A stretch of 64,000 nucleotides of DNA, from NCBI RefSeq assembly GCF_023544445.1, contig NZ_JALPVJ010000033.1, positions 19,199 to 83,198 on the forward strand, given 5' to 3'. The translations under genes and the position numbers were made by a program. Positions 1 to 12,000 of the stretch are shown here, one piece after another. Each line of letters starts with the position of its first letter. The first letter of the stretch is position 1. The notes beneath the pieces were generated by a model. The model ran no database searches, was not told the DNA's origin, and saw only the letters and a program-made list of their open reading frames with translations. This DNA is from Actinoplanes sp. M2I2. Its GTDB lineage: Bacteria > Actinomycetota > Actinomycetes > Mycobacteriales > Micromonosporaceae.

Positions 1-1142
1 TCGTAGCCGTCGACGAAACAGCGGTGGAACCAGTCGGACACCGCACCGGGCCGCCAGCCCCGCTGCATGGCGTAGTTGCCGAGCACCATCAGCCGCGGGA
101 TGTGATGCACCCAGCCGCGGTCGCGCACCCCGGCCAGCACGTCGGACAGGCAGCGGGCGTCGACCGCGTCGGCGTCCAGGTCGGCGAACCACCGCGGCAG
201 CTCCCGGCGGGCCCGCAGCTCGTTGGAGGCGCGGTAGCCGGGCTCGAAATACCAGTACAGGTGCCAGATGAAGTCGCGCCAGCCGATGATCTGCCGGACG
301 AACCCCTCGACGCTGGCCAGGGGAGCGTCACCCGACCGGTACGCCTGCTCGGCGCTCTCCACCACCTCGAGCGGGTCGAGCAGGCCCAGGTTCATCGCCG
401 CGCTCAGCAGGCTGTGGCTCATCAGCGGGTCGCCGGCCAGCATGGCGTCCTCGTACGGGCCGAAGGTGGGCAGCCGGTGGGCCACGAAGTGCCGCAGCCG
501 GGCCAGGGCCTCCGCCCGGGTCGCGGGGAACAGCCGCGGGCCGTCCCGGCCGACGAACTCGATGCCGTCCTCGCGCTCCCAGCGATCGAGGTCGGCGCGG
601 ACCCCCTGGTCGATCTCGTCCTCGACGATGGCCGGGGGCGGCGGCACGCCGAGCCGGTCGGCGCCGCGCGGCGGCGGCTCCCGGTTGTCGGCGTCCAGGT
701 TCCACTTGCCGCCGGCCGGCTCGTCGCCGTCCAGCAGGATGCCGTGCCGCTGCCGGGCGTCGCGGTAGAAGTCCTCCATCCGCAGGTGGCCGCGGCCGTG
801 GGCCCAGGTCGTGAAGTCGGCCGGCGCGGTCACGAACCCCCGCGGCGGCAGCACCTCCTCGACGGCGGGCAGCCGGTGGACGAGGTCGCGGGCGGCCCGC
901 GAGGTGGGGTGACAGACGGTCACCGGCTCGGTCATCGCCTCGGCGTACGTCTCGGCCCGGACCAGCCGGACGCGGTCGTCCTCGGCCCGGTGCCGCAGCG
1001 CCGACAGGATCAGATGCGCCTTCTGGCGGTGGAAGGCACGCCGCCGGAACACCGCCTTCGACTCCACGAGCAGCACTTCCTGGCCCGGGGAGTCGAGAAA
1101 ATGCGGGCCGAGCTGATCGGCGAAGAGCCATCGGCGGGTCAT
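1..1142 (-). CDS. Photolyase/cryptochrome-related protein (DPRP family), 3' end outside window
   Basis: About 380 codons are open from an ATG at 1142 down to the window edge, so the C-terminus is missing. The N-terminus reads MTRRWLFADQLGPHFLD, followed by a segment with LLVESKAVFRRRAFHRQK, typical of the deoxyribodipyrimidine photolyase-related family (FeS-type bacterial cryptochromes and photolyases). Later blocks such as GFVRQIIGWRDFIWHLYW fit the FAD-binding helical domain. Family members use light and flavin to repair or sense DNA photoproducts. The iron-sulfur cysteines near the C-terminus lie outside the window, so repair competence cannot be judged. The gene follows the 1171-2352 gene on the same strand, 28 bases after its stop. 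Confidence 0.8.
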   Translation of the reverse strand, partial: MTRRWLFADQLGPHFLDSPGQEVLLVESKAVFRRRAFHRQKAHLILSALRHRAEDDRVRLVRAETYAEAMTEPVTVCHPTSRAARDLVHRLPAVEEVLPPRGFVTAPADFTTWAHGRGHLRMEDFYRDARQRHGILLDGDEPAGGKWNLDADNREPPPRGADRLGVPPPPAIVEDEIDQGVRADLDRWEREDGIEFVGRDGPRLFPATRAEALARLRHFVAHRLPTFGPYEDAMLAGDPLMSHSLLSAAMNLGLLDPLEVVESAEQAYRSGDAPLASVEGFVRQIIGWRDFIWHLYWYFEPGYRASNELRARRELPRWFADLDADAVDARCLSDVLAGVRDRGWVHHIPRLMVLGNYAMQRGWRPGAVSDWFHRCFVDGY

Positions 1143-1170
1143 CCGGTCATCGTGCCCGAGCCGGGCCGGA

Positions 1171-2352
1171 TCAACCGGGAGTCAGCACTTCTTCCCGCAG
1201 GCGGGCGACGAGCTCGGCGCTGTCGGTGACCGAGCGGCGGGTGAGCAGCATGGTGGCCAGGCTGCCGTGATCGGCCCAGGTGCAGACGACGACCGAGGCG
1301 CCGTTGTCGCGGCCGACGCCGCAGCTCTGGTGGGCGCCGGACTCGCCCAGGTCGAACTCCTGCACGTTGCTGACGTTGTAGTCGGCGGCGGCCTGCTCGA
1401 GGCGGCCCCGGACGTCGGAGCCGGGCCGCAGCCGGAAGCCGGTCTCGCCGATCACTGTGACCCGTTTGCCCCGGCCGTCGCGATAGACGCCGGCAAAACT
1501 GTCCGGCCCGGTGTCCTCGGTGTCGCGCAACTGGAGGTCGGCGAAGGACCGGGGGAGCGCGGCGGTGACCGGGTACTGCCGCGCGGTGGGCATCTGCAGC
1601 CAGGCCAGCGGCAGGCCGCAGCAGCAGACCACGCCGAGCAGGCTGAGCAGGGCCAGGCGGCGGCCCCAGCGGCGCTTGCGACGGGGCGGGGGCAGCGGAC
1701 GGGCCGCGGGCCGGGGCGCCCAGGGCGGCGGGGCCGGGAGGCGGCGGCCCTGCACGATCGGGCCGGGCGGCGGCGCCGGCGGGCCGGGGGGCAGGCCCGG
1801 TGGGCGGCTCTGGACCGGCAGCCGGTTGGCCGCGGCGGCCTTCTCGAGGCGCTTGCGCTTCCTCTTCGAGAGCGGCGGCGGCCGGTCCACGGGCTTGGCC
1901 GCCGGCGGAGCCGGCGCGGGGTGCGGCTCGGCCTTGGCCGTCGCCGGCGGCTCGCTGCGGGTCGGCGGCCCGGCTTCGATCCGGGTCCCGGCTGCGGCTG
2001 CGGCTGCGGCTGTGGGTCCGGGCGCAGGCTCAGGCCCGGTCTCGGTTTCGGTCTCGGTCTCGGTCTCGGTCTCCGCGAGGGTGAAGGGGAACGCGTCCCA
2101 GGGCGTGTCCTGGCCGGCCCACGGGTCGACCGGCGCGGTGGCCGCCCACGGGTCGACCGGCGTCGGCTCCTCCGGCTCGGGGCGTTCGTCGCGGCGCCAC
2201 CGCGACTTCTTCGGCGCCGGCTCGGGCACCGGGGCGGAGGCGCTCCACCGCACCGGCGCGTCGACTGTGGAGTGGTCGGAGCCGTCGTCCAGCCGGGTCG
2301 GGTCGGGCACTCCGGCCGCCGGCTGAGTCTCCTCCGGCTGCGGGTCGGCCAT
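1171..2352 (-). CDS. Proline-rich single-pass membrane protein with extracytoplasmic C-terminal domain
   Basis: This 393-residue protein has no family I recognise. I chose the start at 2352 because AAGGAG lies 8 bases upstream; the frame stays open to 2472. Residues 1 to about 240 are disordered, rich in Pro, Ala and Glu, with a Thr-Glu dipeptide run encoded by a 6-bp tandem repeat near 2040-2075. A basic stretch precedes one membrane segment (about 265-285, containing LLSLLGVVCCCGLPLAWL). The last 105 residues form a small outer domain with two cysteines that could pair. The layout matches many actinobacterial membrane-anchored proteins of unknown role. It is transcribed divergently from the stress operon at 2519. 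Confidence 0.75.
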   Translation of the reverse strand: MADPQPEETQPAAGVPDPTRLDDGSDHSTVDAPVRWSASAPVPEPAPKKSRWRRDERPEPEEPTPVDPWAATAPVDPWAGQDTPWDAFPFTLAETETETETETETGPEPAPGPTAAAAAAAGTRIEAGPPTRSEPPATAKAEPHPAPAPPAAKPVDRPPPLSKRKRKRLEKAAAANRLPVQSRPPGLPPGPPAPPPGPIVQGRRLPAPPPWAPRPAARPLPPPRRKRRWGRRLALLSLLGVVCCCGLPLAWLQMPTARQYPVTAALPRSFADLQLRDTEDTGPDSFAGVYRDGRGKRVTVIGETGFRLRPGSDVRGRLEQAAADYNVSNVQEFDLGESGAHQSCGVGRDNGASVVVCTWADHGSLATMLLTRRSVTDSAELVARLREEVLTPG

Positions 2353-2518
2353 CCGTCGATCTCCTTCACTGCCGGCAAGATTCCCGGCGAGGCGGTCGAC
2401 TCCCAGGTTAGAGACGGTGTGCCACTCCCGGTCCGGGTCCGCGGTCCGGTGCGCGCCCGCAATGCCGGACAACCGGGGCGATGTGCAAGACGCTGTGGAG
2501 CCGTATGGTTACCGGGAC

Positions 2519-3316
2519 ATGAGAACGACACAGAGAAACGCCGTCACTCTGACCGGGAACCCCACCGGTCAGCCGATGGTGTTCGCCCACGGCTATGGCT
2601 GCGACCAGAACATGTGGCGTCACGTGGCTCCCGCCTTCGCGGACTCGCATCGGCTCGTCCTCTTCGACCACGTCGGCAGCGGCCGGTCCGACCTGTCGGC
2701 CTACGACGACGACCGCCATTCCTCGCTCGGCGGCTACGCCGACGACGTTCTCGAGATCCTGCACGAGAACGATCTGTGGGACGTGGTCTTCGTCGGTCAC
2801 TCGGTGAGCGCCATGATCGGCGTCATCGCCGCGACCCGGGAGCCCGAGCGCTTCGCCCGCCTGGTCCTCATCGGTCCCTCGCCGCGCTACATCAACGAGC
2901 CCGCGGGCGGTTATCAGGGCGGCTTCGACAAGCCCGACATCGAGTCGCTGCTCGTCTCGCTCGACAGCAACTATCTCGGCTGGTCCAGCACGATGGCGCC
3001 GGTGATCATGGGTAACCCCGATCGGCCCGAGCTGGGTGAGGAGCTGACCAACAGCTTCTGCCGCACCGATCCCGAGATCGCGAAGAAGTTCGCGCGCGTC
3101 ACGTTCCTCTCGGACAATCGCGACGACCTTCTCGAGCTGCGCACTCCCGCGTTGATCCTCCAGTGTTCGGACGACGTGATCGCGCCGACCGCGGTCGGCG
3201 AATATGTTCACAAGCACACCGCCGGGAGCACTCTGGTGCATCTGAACGCGACGGGCCACTGCCCCAACCTGAGCGCTCCCGAGGAAACCATCGATGCCAT
3301 GAAGGCCTGGCTCTAG
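2519..3316 (+). CDS. RsbQ-like alpha/beta hydrolase
   Basis: A 265-residue alpha/beta hydrolase. The nucleophile elbow GHSVSA gives Ser95, with Asp218 or Asp219 (CSDDVIAP) and His247 (GHCPN) completing the triad. The oxyanion region is HGYGCDQNMW. This resembles Bacillus RsbQ, which with the PAS phosphatase RsbP relays energy stress to a sigma factor network. The assignment is strengthened by the next gene, 12 bases downstream, which is a PAS-containing PP2C phosphatase. The ATG at 2519 is preferred over upstream in-frame codons because homology begins there. The natural ligand is unknown. It is inferred to modify or deliver a small hydrophobic ligand for the PAS domain. Confidence 0.88.
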   Translation: MRTTQRNAVTLTGNPTGQPMVFAHGYGCDQNMWRHVAPAFADSHRLVLFDHVGSGRSDLSAYDDDRHSSLGGYADDVLEILHENDLWDVVFVGHSVSAMIGVIAATREPERFARLVLIGPSPRYINEPAGGYQGGFDKPDIESLLVSLDSNYLGWSSTMAPVIMGNPDRPELGEELTNSFCRTDPEIAKKFARVTFLSDNRDDLLELRTPALILQCSDDVIAPTAVGEYVHKHTAGSTLVHLNATGHCPNLSAPEETIDAMKAWL

Positions 3317-3328
3317 AAGCGGCGGACC

Positions 3329-5827
3329 GTGAGTGACTCTGGTGGGCCGGACGTGACGCAGGACCTGCGGCCGCCCTGGGACGAAGACCCCGACGACCTG
3401 TACGAGCACGCGCCGTGCGGGTATCTGACCACGCTTCCCGACGGCACGATCGTCCGGGTCAATCAGACCTTCCTGTCCTGGACGGGCTACACCCGCGGTG
3501 AGCTGGTCGGGCACCGCCGCTTCCGTGATCTGCTCACCTCGGGCGGGCAGATCTACCACGAGACCCACTACGCCCCGCTGCTGAGCATGCAGGACGAGGT
3601 GCACGAGCTGGCCTTCGACGTGGTCTGCTCCGACGGGCGGCACCTGCCCACGCTGGTCAACTCGGTGCTGTCCCGCGCGGCCACGGGACAACCCCGAGCG
3701 GTCCGGACGACCGTCTTCAACGCCACCGATCGCCGCCAGTACGAAAAGGAGCTTCTGCTCGCCCGCCAGATCGCCGAGGCCTCCGAGCGGCGGGTCCGGG
3801 TGCTGCAGCAGATCGTGGCCGACCTGGCCGCCGCGCCGACCGAGGCCGAGGTGGCCGAGGCGGTGGTCCGCGCTCCGGAGTCCGCCTTCGGCGCGGCCAG
3901 CAGCAGCATCTATCTCGTCGACGACGAGCGTGACGTGATCTACGCCGTCGCGTCGACCGACCCGACCACCGGCAACTGGGACGACATGCCGCGCTCGTCC
4001 GACCGCGCGGTGGCCCGGGTGGCCGACCGCGGCGACCTGCACGTCGTCAACTCCGTCACCGACGCCCGGGAGCACTTCCCCGACCTGGTCGACAGCATGC
4101 GCCGCTCGGGCCGCACCACGGTGGTGCTCCTGCCGCTGACCACGGGCCCGACCGACGAGCAGGCCGGCATCCAGACGCTCGGCGTGCTGGCGTTCAGCTT
4201 CAAGGGCGACCGTCCCCTCACCGACGGCGAGCTGCGGGTCGTCCGCCTCCTCGGCCAGCAGGCCGGTCAGGCGCTCGACCGGGCCCGCCTCTACGACGAG
4301 CTCCGCCGCCGCGAGGAACGCTCGAAGTTCCTGGCCGAGACGACGCGCTCGCTCGACGAACTGCACCGGTTGCTGCCGCGCACCCGGCGCGTGGTCGACC
4401 GGGTCGTGCCCGAGATCGCCGACTGGGCCGAGCTCCGCCTGCACGTGGGCACGACGCCGGTCGTGGAGGACGCGGGCGGCCCGCGGCCCGACGAGGAGCT
4501 GCTGACCCAGCGGCTGGGCAAGGTGGCCGCCAGCGGCGAGCCGGTGTTCGCCGTCGACGGCGACCAGCTGGACTGCTCGGTGCTGCCGCTCACCGCCCGG
4601 GGCCTGGTGCTGGGCACGCTGGCGTTGCGGATGGCGCCCGACCGGCGGGGCGCCGCGGCCGAGCGGGCCTTCCTGATCGAGCTGGCCGACCGGGCCGGGC
4701 TCGCGCTGGAGAACGCCCGCCTCTACGAGCAGGAACGGCAGATCGCCCGGACGCTGCAGCGCAGCCTGCTGGCCGGCGACCTGCCCAGTGGCGACACCCG
4801 GTTCGCGGTCGAGACCCACTACCAGGCCGCGGCCCACGATCTGGAGGTCGGCGGCGACTGGTTCGACGCGTTCCTGATCACCCGGGACAAGCTCGCCGTC
4901 GTGGTCGGTGACGTGGTGGGCCGCGGCATCGAGGCGGCCACCACGATGGGCCAGCTGCGCAGCGCGGTGCGGGCGCTGGCCTCGAACGCGACCGGGCCGG
5001 CCCGGCTGATCGAGGGCCTCGACCGGTTCGTCGAGCGGGTCGAGTCGGCCCGCATGGCCACCGTGGCCTACGTCGAGATCGACCTGACCGGCGGCGAGGT
5101 GGCGTACTCGTGCGCCGGTCACCTGCCGCCGCTGCTGCAGGAGCCGGCCGGGTCGCCGGAATACCTGATGCAGGGTCGTTCCGCGCCGCTGGGCTCGAAG
5201 GCCGGCAACCGGGTCCGCACCGAGCACCGCCGGCGCCTGCCCGCCGGCAGCCGCCTGCTGCTCTACACCGACGGCCTGATCGAGCGCCGTACCCGCCCGA
5301 TCGACAAGGGTTTCGAGCTGCTCGCCCGCGAGTACGCGAGACGCCGGGACGCGCCGCTGCAGGGGCTCGCGGCCACGCTGGCCGACTCGCTGGTCGGTCG
5401 CGACCACTCCGACGACGTCTGCATGCTCTGCCTGACACTGGGCACCGAGGAGCGCATCGAGCGCACCATCGGTGCCGACCGTATGCAGATCGCCCTGCTC
5501 CGCGCCGATCTGCGAGCCTGGCTGGTGGCCCACGAGGTCGAGCCCGGCTGCCGCGACGCGGTGCTGCTGGCCTGCTCCGAGGCGGTGGCCAACGCGATCG
5601 AGCACGGCTACCGGGACGATCCGTTCGGCATGATCGACGTGGTCGCCACGGTGACCACCGATGCCGTCGAGGTGCGGGTCAGCGACCGCGGCACGTGGCG
5701 CGGAGCGGTGAGCGACGTGGCCCGCGGGCGCGGGCTCCAGCTCATCCGTGAGTCGATGGACCAGGTGCTGTTCGACCGCAGCGACGGAACGACCGTCACC
5801 ATGCGCCGGGCGCGGGAGGTGGAGTGA
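3329..5827 (+). CDS. RsbP-like PAS-GAF-PP2C phosphatase with C-terminal HATPase domain
   Basis: An 832-residue cytoplasmic regulator. Domains in order: PAS (about 25-130), coiled coil, GAF (about 155-330), a second GAF-like region (350-470), SpoIIE/PP2C phosphatase (480-700, metal motif VGGDWFD near 507), and an RsbW-type HATPase (715-830, with CSEAVANAIEHGY near 749). It should dephosphorylate STAS anti-sigma antagonists. The HATPase could phosphorylate or bind partners, so opposing activities sit in one chain. The GTG start follows the hydrolase stop by 12 bases, and its stop overlaps the STAS gene, giving one operon. Phosphatase plus kinase fusions are common in high-GC actinobacteria. The RsbQ-type neighbour is the less usual feature. 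Confidence 0.9.
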   Translation: MSDSGGPDVTQDLRPPWDEDPDDLYEHAPCGYLTTLPDGTIVRVNQTFLSWTGYTRGELVGHRRFRDLLTSGGQIYHETHYAPLLSMQDEVHELAFDVVCSDGRHLPTLVNSVLSRAATGQPRAVRTTVFNATDRRQYEKELLLARQIAEASERRVRVLQQIVADLAAAPTEAEVAEAVVRAPESAFGAASSSIYLVDDERDVIYAVASTDPTTGNWDDMPRSSDRAVARVADRGDLHVVNSVTDAREHFPDLVDSMRRSGRTTVVLLPLTTGPTDEQAGIQTLGVLAFSFKGDRPLTDGELRVVRLLGQQAGQALDRARLYDELRRREERSKFLAETTRSLDELHRLLPRTRRVVDRVVPEIADWAELRLHVGTTPVVEDAGGPRPDEELLTQRLGKVAASGEPVFAVDGDQLDCSVLPLTARGLVLGTLALRMAPDRRGAAAERAFLIELADRAGLALENARLYEQERQIARTLQRSLLAGDLPSGDTRFAVETHYQAAAHDLEVGGDWFDAFLITRDKLAVVVGDVVGRGIEAATTMGQLRSAVRALASNATGPARLIEGLDRFVERVESARMATVAYVEIDLTGGEVAYSCAGHLPPLLQEPAGSPEYLMQGRSAPLGSKAGNRVRTEHRRRLPAGSRLLLYTDGLIERRTRPIDKGFELLAREYARRRDAPLQGLAATLADSLVGRDHSDDVCMLCLTLGTEERIERTIGADRMQIALLRADLRAWLVAHEVEPGCRDAVLLACSEAVANAIEHGYRDDPFGMIDVVATVTTDAVEVRVSDRGTWRGAVSDVARGRGLQLIRESMDQVLFDRSDGTTVTMRRAREVE

Positions 5828-6210
5828 TGGAATTCACTCGGGGCGGACGTCCGGTGCCGATGGGCCGGTTGGACCGCTGGGTCACCTTCTCCACGTTCGG
5901 CGACGCCGAACTGGTGTCGCTGACCGGCGAGATCGATCTGGCCAACGCGCCCGAGATCGGCAAGGCGATCGTCGAGCGGATCGAGACGGCCGGCAAGGTG
6001 CTCATCGACCTGACCACCGTCTCTTTCCTCGACAGCGCCGGGGTGCGGCTGCTCGACGCCCTGGTCGGCGACCTCGACGACCACGGCAAGCCGACCCGGC
6101 TGGTGGTGGGCAAGACCGGCGCGGCCCGCATGACCCTCCAGCTGTGCGCATTCCGCGAGGACGTGCTGGCCACCGACCTCGACCGGGCCGCGGCTGAGAT
6201 CGGTAGTTGA
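5824..6210 (+). CDS. STAS-domain anti-sigma factor antagonist (RsbV-like)
   Basis: A 128-residue single STAS domain. The segment TTVSFLDSAGVRLLDALV carries the phosphorylatable serine (near residue 70) of SpoIIAA/RsbV proteins. When dephosphorylated, such proteins sequester an anti-sigma kinase and free a sigma factor. The start overlaps the stop of the PP2C gene (GTG at 5824 or ATG at 5827), implying translational coupling. The upstream phosphatase is the likely activating partner and its HATPase domain a possible kinase. No sigma factor gene is in the window. Confidence 0.9.
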   Translation: MMEFTRGGRPVPMGRLDRWVTFSTFGDAELVSLTGEIDLANAPEIGKAIVERIETAGKVLIDLTTVSFLDSAGVRLLDALVGDLDDHGKPTRLVVGKTGAARMTLQLCAFREDVLATDLDRAAAEIGS

Positions 6211-6230
6211 CGCGCGTACCCTAGAGGCCC

Positions 6231-8174
<1,944 letters not shown>

Positions 8175-8175
8175 C

Positions 8176-8943
8176 ATGGCCAAGAACCAGCCCGTCGGTG
8201 GTCAGGCCCCGGTCGTCCAGCGGATCCGCATCCGTTACGCCAAGCGCGGCCCGCTGCGTTTCACCTCCCATCGCGATTTCGCGCGCGCTTTCGAGCGGGC
8301 GCTGCGGCGGGCCGCCGCGCCGATCGCCTTCTCCCAGGGCTTCACCCCGCACCCCAAGATCTCGTACGCGAGCGCGGCGCCGACCGGCGTCGGCAGCGAA
8401 GCCGAGTACCTCGAGATCGGGTTGCAGGCCGAGGTCGACCCCGAGCAGCTCCGGGTGGCGCTCGACGCCGCGCTGTCGCCCGGGCTCGATGTGCTCGAGG
8501 CGGTGGTGGCCGACGCCGGCAGCCTGGCCGACCGGATCGACGCCTCACGCTGGCGGATCGAGCTGCCCTCGATCGACCCGGCCGCTGCCGCGGCGGCCGT
8601 CAAGGCCTTCAATGATCTTGACGAGGTGCTGGTCGAGCGCATGACCAAGCAGGGTCTGCGCTCGTTCGACGCCCGTCAGGCAGTGACTCGGATCGCTGTT
8701 ATTGAGCAGTCCACCGGACCTTCCGAGGCGGACGGCGCGCCGTGTGCGATAATCGACCTTGTCGTACGACAGGTCACGCCGGCCGTACGACCCGATGACG
8801 TCCTTTCCGGCCTGCGCGTGGCGGCGGGCCTGGAGCCGCCGGTGCCCCCGAGGGTGACCCGGCTGGCCCAGGGCACGCTCACCGCACAGGGGGAGATCGT
8901 CGATCCGTTGGACGCGGATCGCGCGTCGGCCCTTCCGGGGTAA
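8176..8943 (+). CDS. TIGR03936 / DUF2344 radical SAM-linked protein
   Basis: A 255-residue partner of the preceding radical SAM protein. The N-terminal block RIRYAKRGPLRFTSHRDFAR followed by FTPHPKISYA is diagnostic of the DUF2344 family. In some bacteria this domain is fused to the radical SAM enzyme, which supports a joint complex. One base separates the two genes, so they are co-transcribed. Function is unknown. The conserved basic N-terminus suggests RNA contact, by inference. Confidence 0.9.
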   Translation: MAKNQPVGGQAPVVQRIRIRYAKRGPLRFTSHRDFARAFERALRRAAAPIAFSQGFTPHPKISYASAAPTGVGSEAEYLEIGLQAEVDPEQLRVALDAALSPGLDVLEAVVADAGSLADRIDASRWRIELPSIDPAAAAAAVKAFNDLDEVLVERMTKQGLRSFDARQAVTRIAVIEQSTGPSEADGAPCAIIDLVVRQVTPAVRPDDVLSGLRVAAGLEPPVPPRVTRLAQGTLTAQGEIVDPLDADRASALPG

Positions 8944-8984
8944 GGAACGCTCCATCGGGGGGCGTCGGCTGCAGCTGACGTCCA

Positions 8985-9013
8985 TTGACAGACTTCGGCA
9001 GCCTGCCGCTTAC
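8985..9013 (+). promoter_or_regulatory. Candidate promoter for rne
   Basis: TTGACA at 8985-8990 matches the -35 consensus exactly. After 17 bases comes GCTTAC (9008-9013), a weak -10. The rne start codon lies about 80 bases downstream. This is the only clean -35 in the 152-base gap after the DUF2344 gene. Moderate to low confidence because the -10 is poor. Confidence 0.35.
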
Positions 9014-9095
9014 CCGGCGGGACCGAAATACTTGCGGCGACCCTGCGTGGCAGCGCTCAAACGCGCCCGGGGCCGCCAGAACTGGAGAGCGCCCC

Positions 9096-12000
9096 ATGCT
9101 CGATAACGAGCCCCAGGACAACGTGGGAGACCAGGGCGGTGACGGGGCCGGAGCAACTGCTCCGCCCGAGACCGCCGCACCCACCACCCCCGCGCGCCGT
9201 ACGCGCGCCCCGCGCCGTAAGGCGGCGGCTCCCGCCGCCGCACCGGCCGATACCGCCGCCCCGGGCCCGTCCGACCCGGTAGCGACCGTGCACGAGTCGT
9301 CGGCGGTGCCCGAGTCGCCCGCCGACCCGGCCGCTCCGGCCGCGGTCGACGCCCCCGCCGAGGAGGCGCCGGCCAAGCCGGTGAAGGCCACCCGCAGCCG
9401 CCGCAAGGCCGCCGCGCCGGCCGCCGCTCCGGCGGCGGCCCCCGAGGCCGAGGAGGCCGCCGAGGTCGCGCCGCCGGTGAAGGCCACGCGTACCCGGCGC
9501 AAGAAGGCCGCCGCCCCCGCCGCTCCGGCGGAGGAGCCGGCCGCCGAGGCACCCGTCGAGGCGCCCGCCGAGCCGGTCCGGGTGGAAGCCCTGATCGAGG
9601 GCGAGGAGCCGGTCGTCGAGGAGCCGGTCGCAGCCGAGCCGGTCGTCGAGCAGCCGACCCCCGACGAGCCGGTCGCCGACGAGGAAGCCGCGCCGATCAT
9701 CGGCGTTCTGCCGCTCGACGCCGACTTCGTCGAGCCCGAGGAGCGTCCGCGTCGTGGCCGCCGGGCGGCCGCCCTGCCTCCCGCCGTGCTGTTCATGCCG
9801 CCCGACCCCACCGAGGCCGCGCCGGCCCCGGCCCGGCGGACCCGCCGCGGCGCCACCGTGCCGCCCGTGGTGGCCGAGGCCCCCGAGGCTCCGGTGAGCG
9901 CGCCCGCCGCGCGTACCGAAGCCGAGGTCGCCGAGCCTGCGGCCGTCACCGACGAGCCGGTCGAGGGCGCCCGCCGCAGCCGGCGTCGCCGCCGCGGAGC
10001 GGCCGACGAGCCCGCCGAGGTCGTGGCCGCCGAGGTGATCGCGCCACCCGCCGAGGAGCCGGTCGACGAGGTCGACGAGAGCGCCGACGATGTCGAGGAC
10101 GGCGTCGAGGACGAGGGCGACGAGGACGACGACACCGCGGCCGGCCGTCGGCGTCGCCGCCGCGGGCGTCGCGGTCGCGGCCGTGGCAAGGGCCCGGCCG
10201 AGGACGGCGAGCAGGACGAGGCCGAGGACGGCGAGCCGGACGCGGAGGCCTCCGGCGAGGAGGAGTCCGAGGCTGAGGCCGAGGACGAGGACGAGGGTGA
10301 CGGGGTCACCCGCCGCCGCCGTCGCCGGCGTCGCAAGGGCTCGGGCGGCGACGCCGAGACCGGCGGCATCGAGGACGGCGTGCACACCGTCGTGCGGGTG
10401 CGCGAGCCGCGCCGTACGTCGGACGAGGTGCAGGGTGTCTCGGGCTCGACCCGGCTCGAGGCCAAGCGCCAGCGCCGCCGGGACGGCCGCGAGCAGCGCC
10501 GCACCCGGCCGCCGATCCTGAGCGAGTCGGAGTTCCTGGCCCGCCGCGAGGCGGTCGACCGGGTGATGGTCGTGCGGCAGAAGCCCGACCGCACCCAGAT
10601 CGCCGTCATGGAGGACGGCATCCTCGTCGAGCACTACGTCTCGCGGAGCACCTCCGGCACGATGGTCGGCAACGTCTACCTCGGCAAGGTGCAGAACGTG
10701 CTGCCCAGCATGGAGGCGGCGTTCGTGGACATCGGCCGGGGCCGCAACGCGGTGCTCTACGCCGGCGAGGTCAACTGGGACGCCACCGGGCTCGAGGGCC
10801 GGGCCCGCTCGATCGAGCAGGCCCTGCGCTCCGGTGACTCGGTGCTGGTGCAGGTCACCAAGGACCCGATCGGGCACAAGGGCGCCCGGCTGAGCAGCCA
10901 CATCGCGCTCTCCGGCCGGCACCTGGTCTACGTGCCCAACGGCAACGCCTCCGGGATCAGCCGCAAGCTGCCCGACAACGAGCGCAAGCGCCTGCGGGAC
11001 GTACTCAAGAAGCTCGTGCCCGACGGCGCCGGCGTGATCGTGCGGACCGCGGCCGAGGGGGCCAGCGAGGACGAGCTGGCCCGCGACGTCAAGCGGCTGC
11101 AGGGGCAGTGGGAGGAGATCCAGCGCCGGTCGGCCGAGGGTCACGCGCCGGTCGCCCTCTCCGAGGAGCCCGACCTGGTCATCCGGGTCGTGCGTGACCT
11201 CTTCAACGAGGACTTCCGCGAGCTGATCGTGCAGGGCGACTCGGCGTACGGCGAGCTGGAGAACTACCTCGACTCGGTGTCGCCCGACCTGCTCGAGCGC
11301 ATGCACCGTTACACCGGCACCGGGGACGTCTTCGCCGACAAGCGCATCGACGAGCAGATCCTCAAGGGCCTCGACCGCAAGGTGTTCCTGCCCTCGGGCG
11401 GCCACCTGGTGTTCGACCGCACCGAGGCGATGACCGTGGTCGACGTCAACACCGGCAAGTACACCGGTGCGGGCGGCAACCTCGAGGAGACGGTGACCCG
11501 CAACAACCTCGAGGCGGCCGAGGAGATCGTCCGGCAGCTCCGGTTGCGTGACATCGGCGGCATCGTGGTCATCGACTTCATCGACATGGTGCTCGAGAGC
11601 AACCGCGAGCTGGTGCTGCGGCGGCTCACCGAGTGTCTTGGGCGCGACCGCACCAAGCACCAGGTCACCGAGATCACCTCGCTCGGCCTGGTACAGATGA
11701 CCCGCAAGCGGATCGGCGCGGGCCTGCTCGAGGCGTTCAGCGAGACCTGTGACCACTGCAAGGGCCGCGGTGTGCTGATCCACACCGAGCCGGTGCCCGA
11801 GAAGCGGTCCAACGGCGCCGCGGCGAACCAGGTCAAGGCGGTCGCGGCGGCCGCGCGTACCGAGACTGCCCCGGTCCAGCCGCAGCAACAGCAGCAGCAG
11901 CCGGCCGGCAAGTCCCGGCGCCGCCGTGGCGGCGGTGGCGAGGCGGTGGCCGCCGAGCCGGCCGTCGTCGAGATCGAGACCCCGGCCGAGGCTGTGGTCG

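Noticed and set aside
24..1229. A 401-codon plus-strand frame at the left edge
   Set aside because: The minus strand encodes a recognisable photolyase-related protein through the same bases. The plus-strand product has no domain.
2408..5605. A 1065-codon open frame on the minus strand opposite the RsbP-like gene
   Set aside because: It mirrors a well-supported gene with clear domains. Its translation is low-complexity Gly/Arg/Val-rich shadow typical of high-GC antisense frames.
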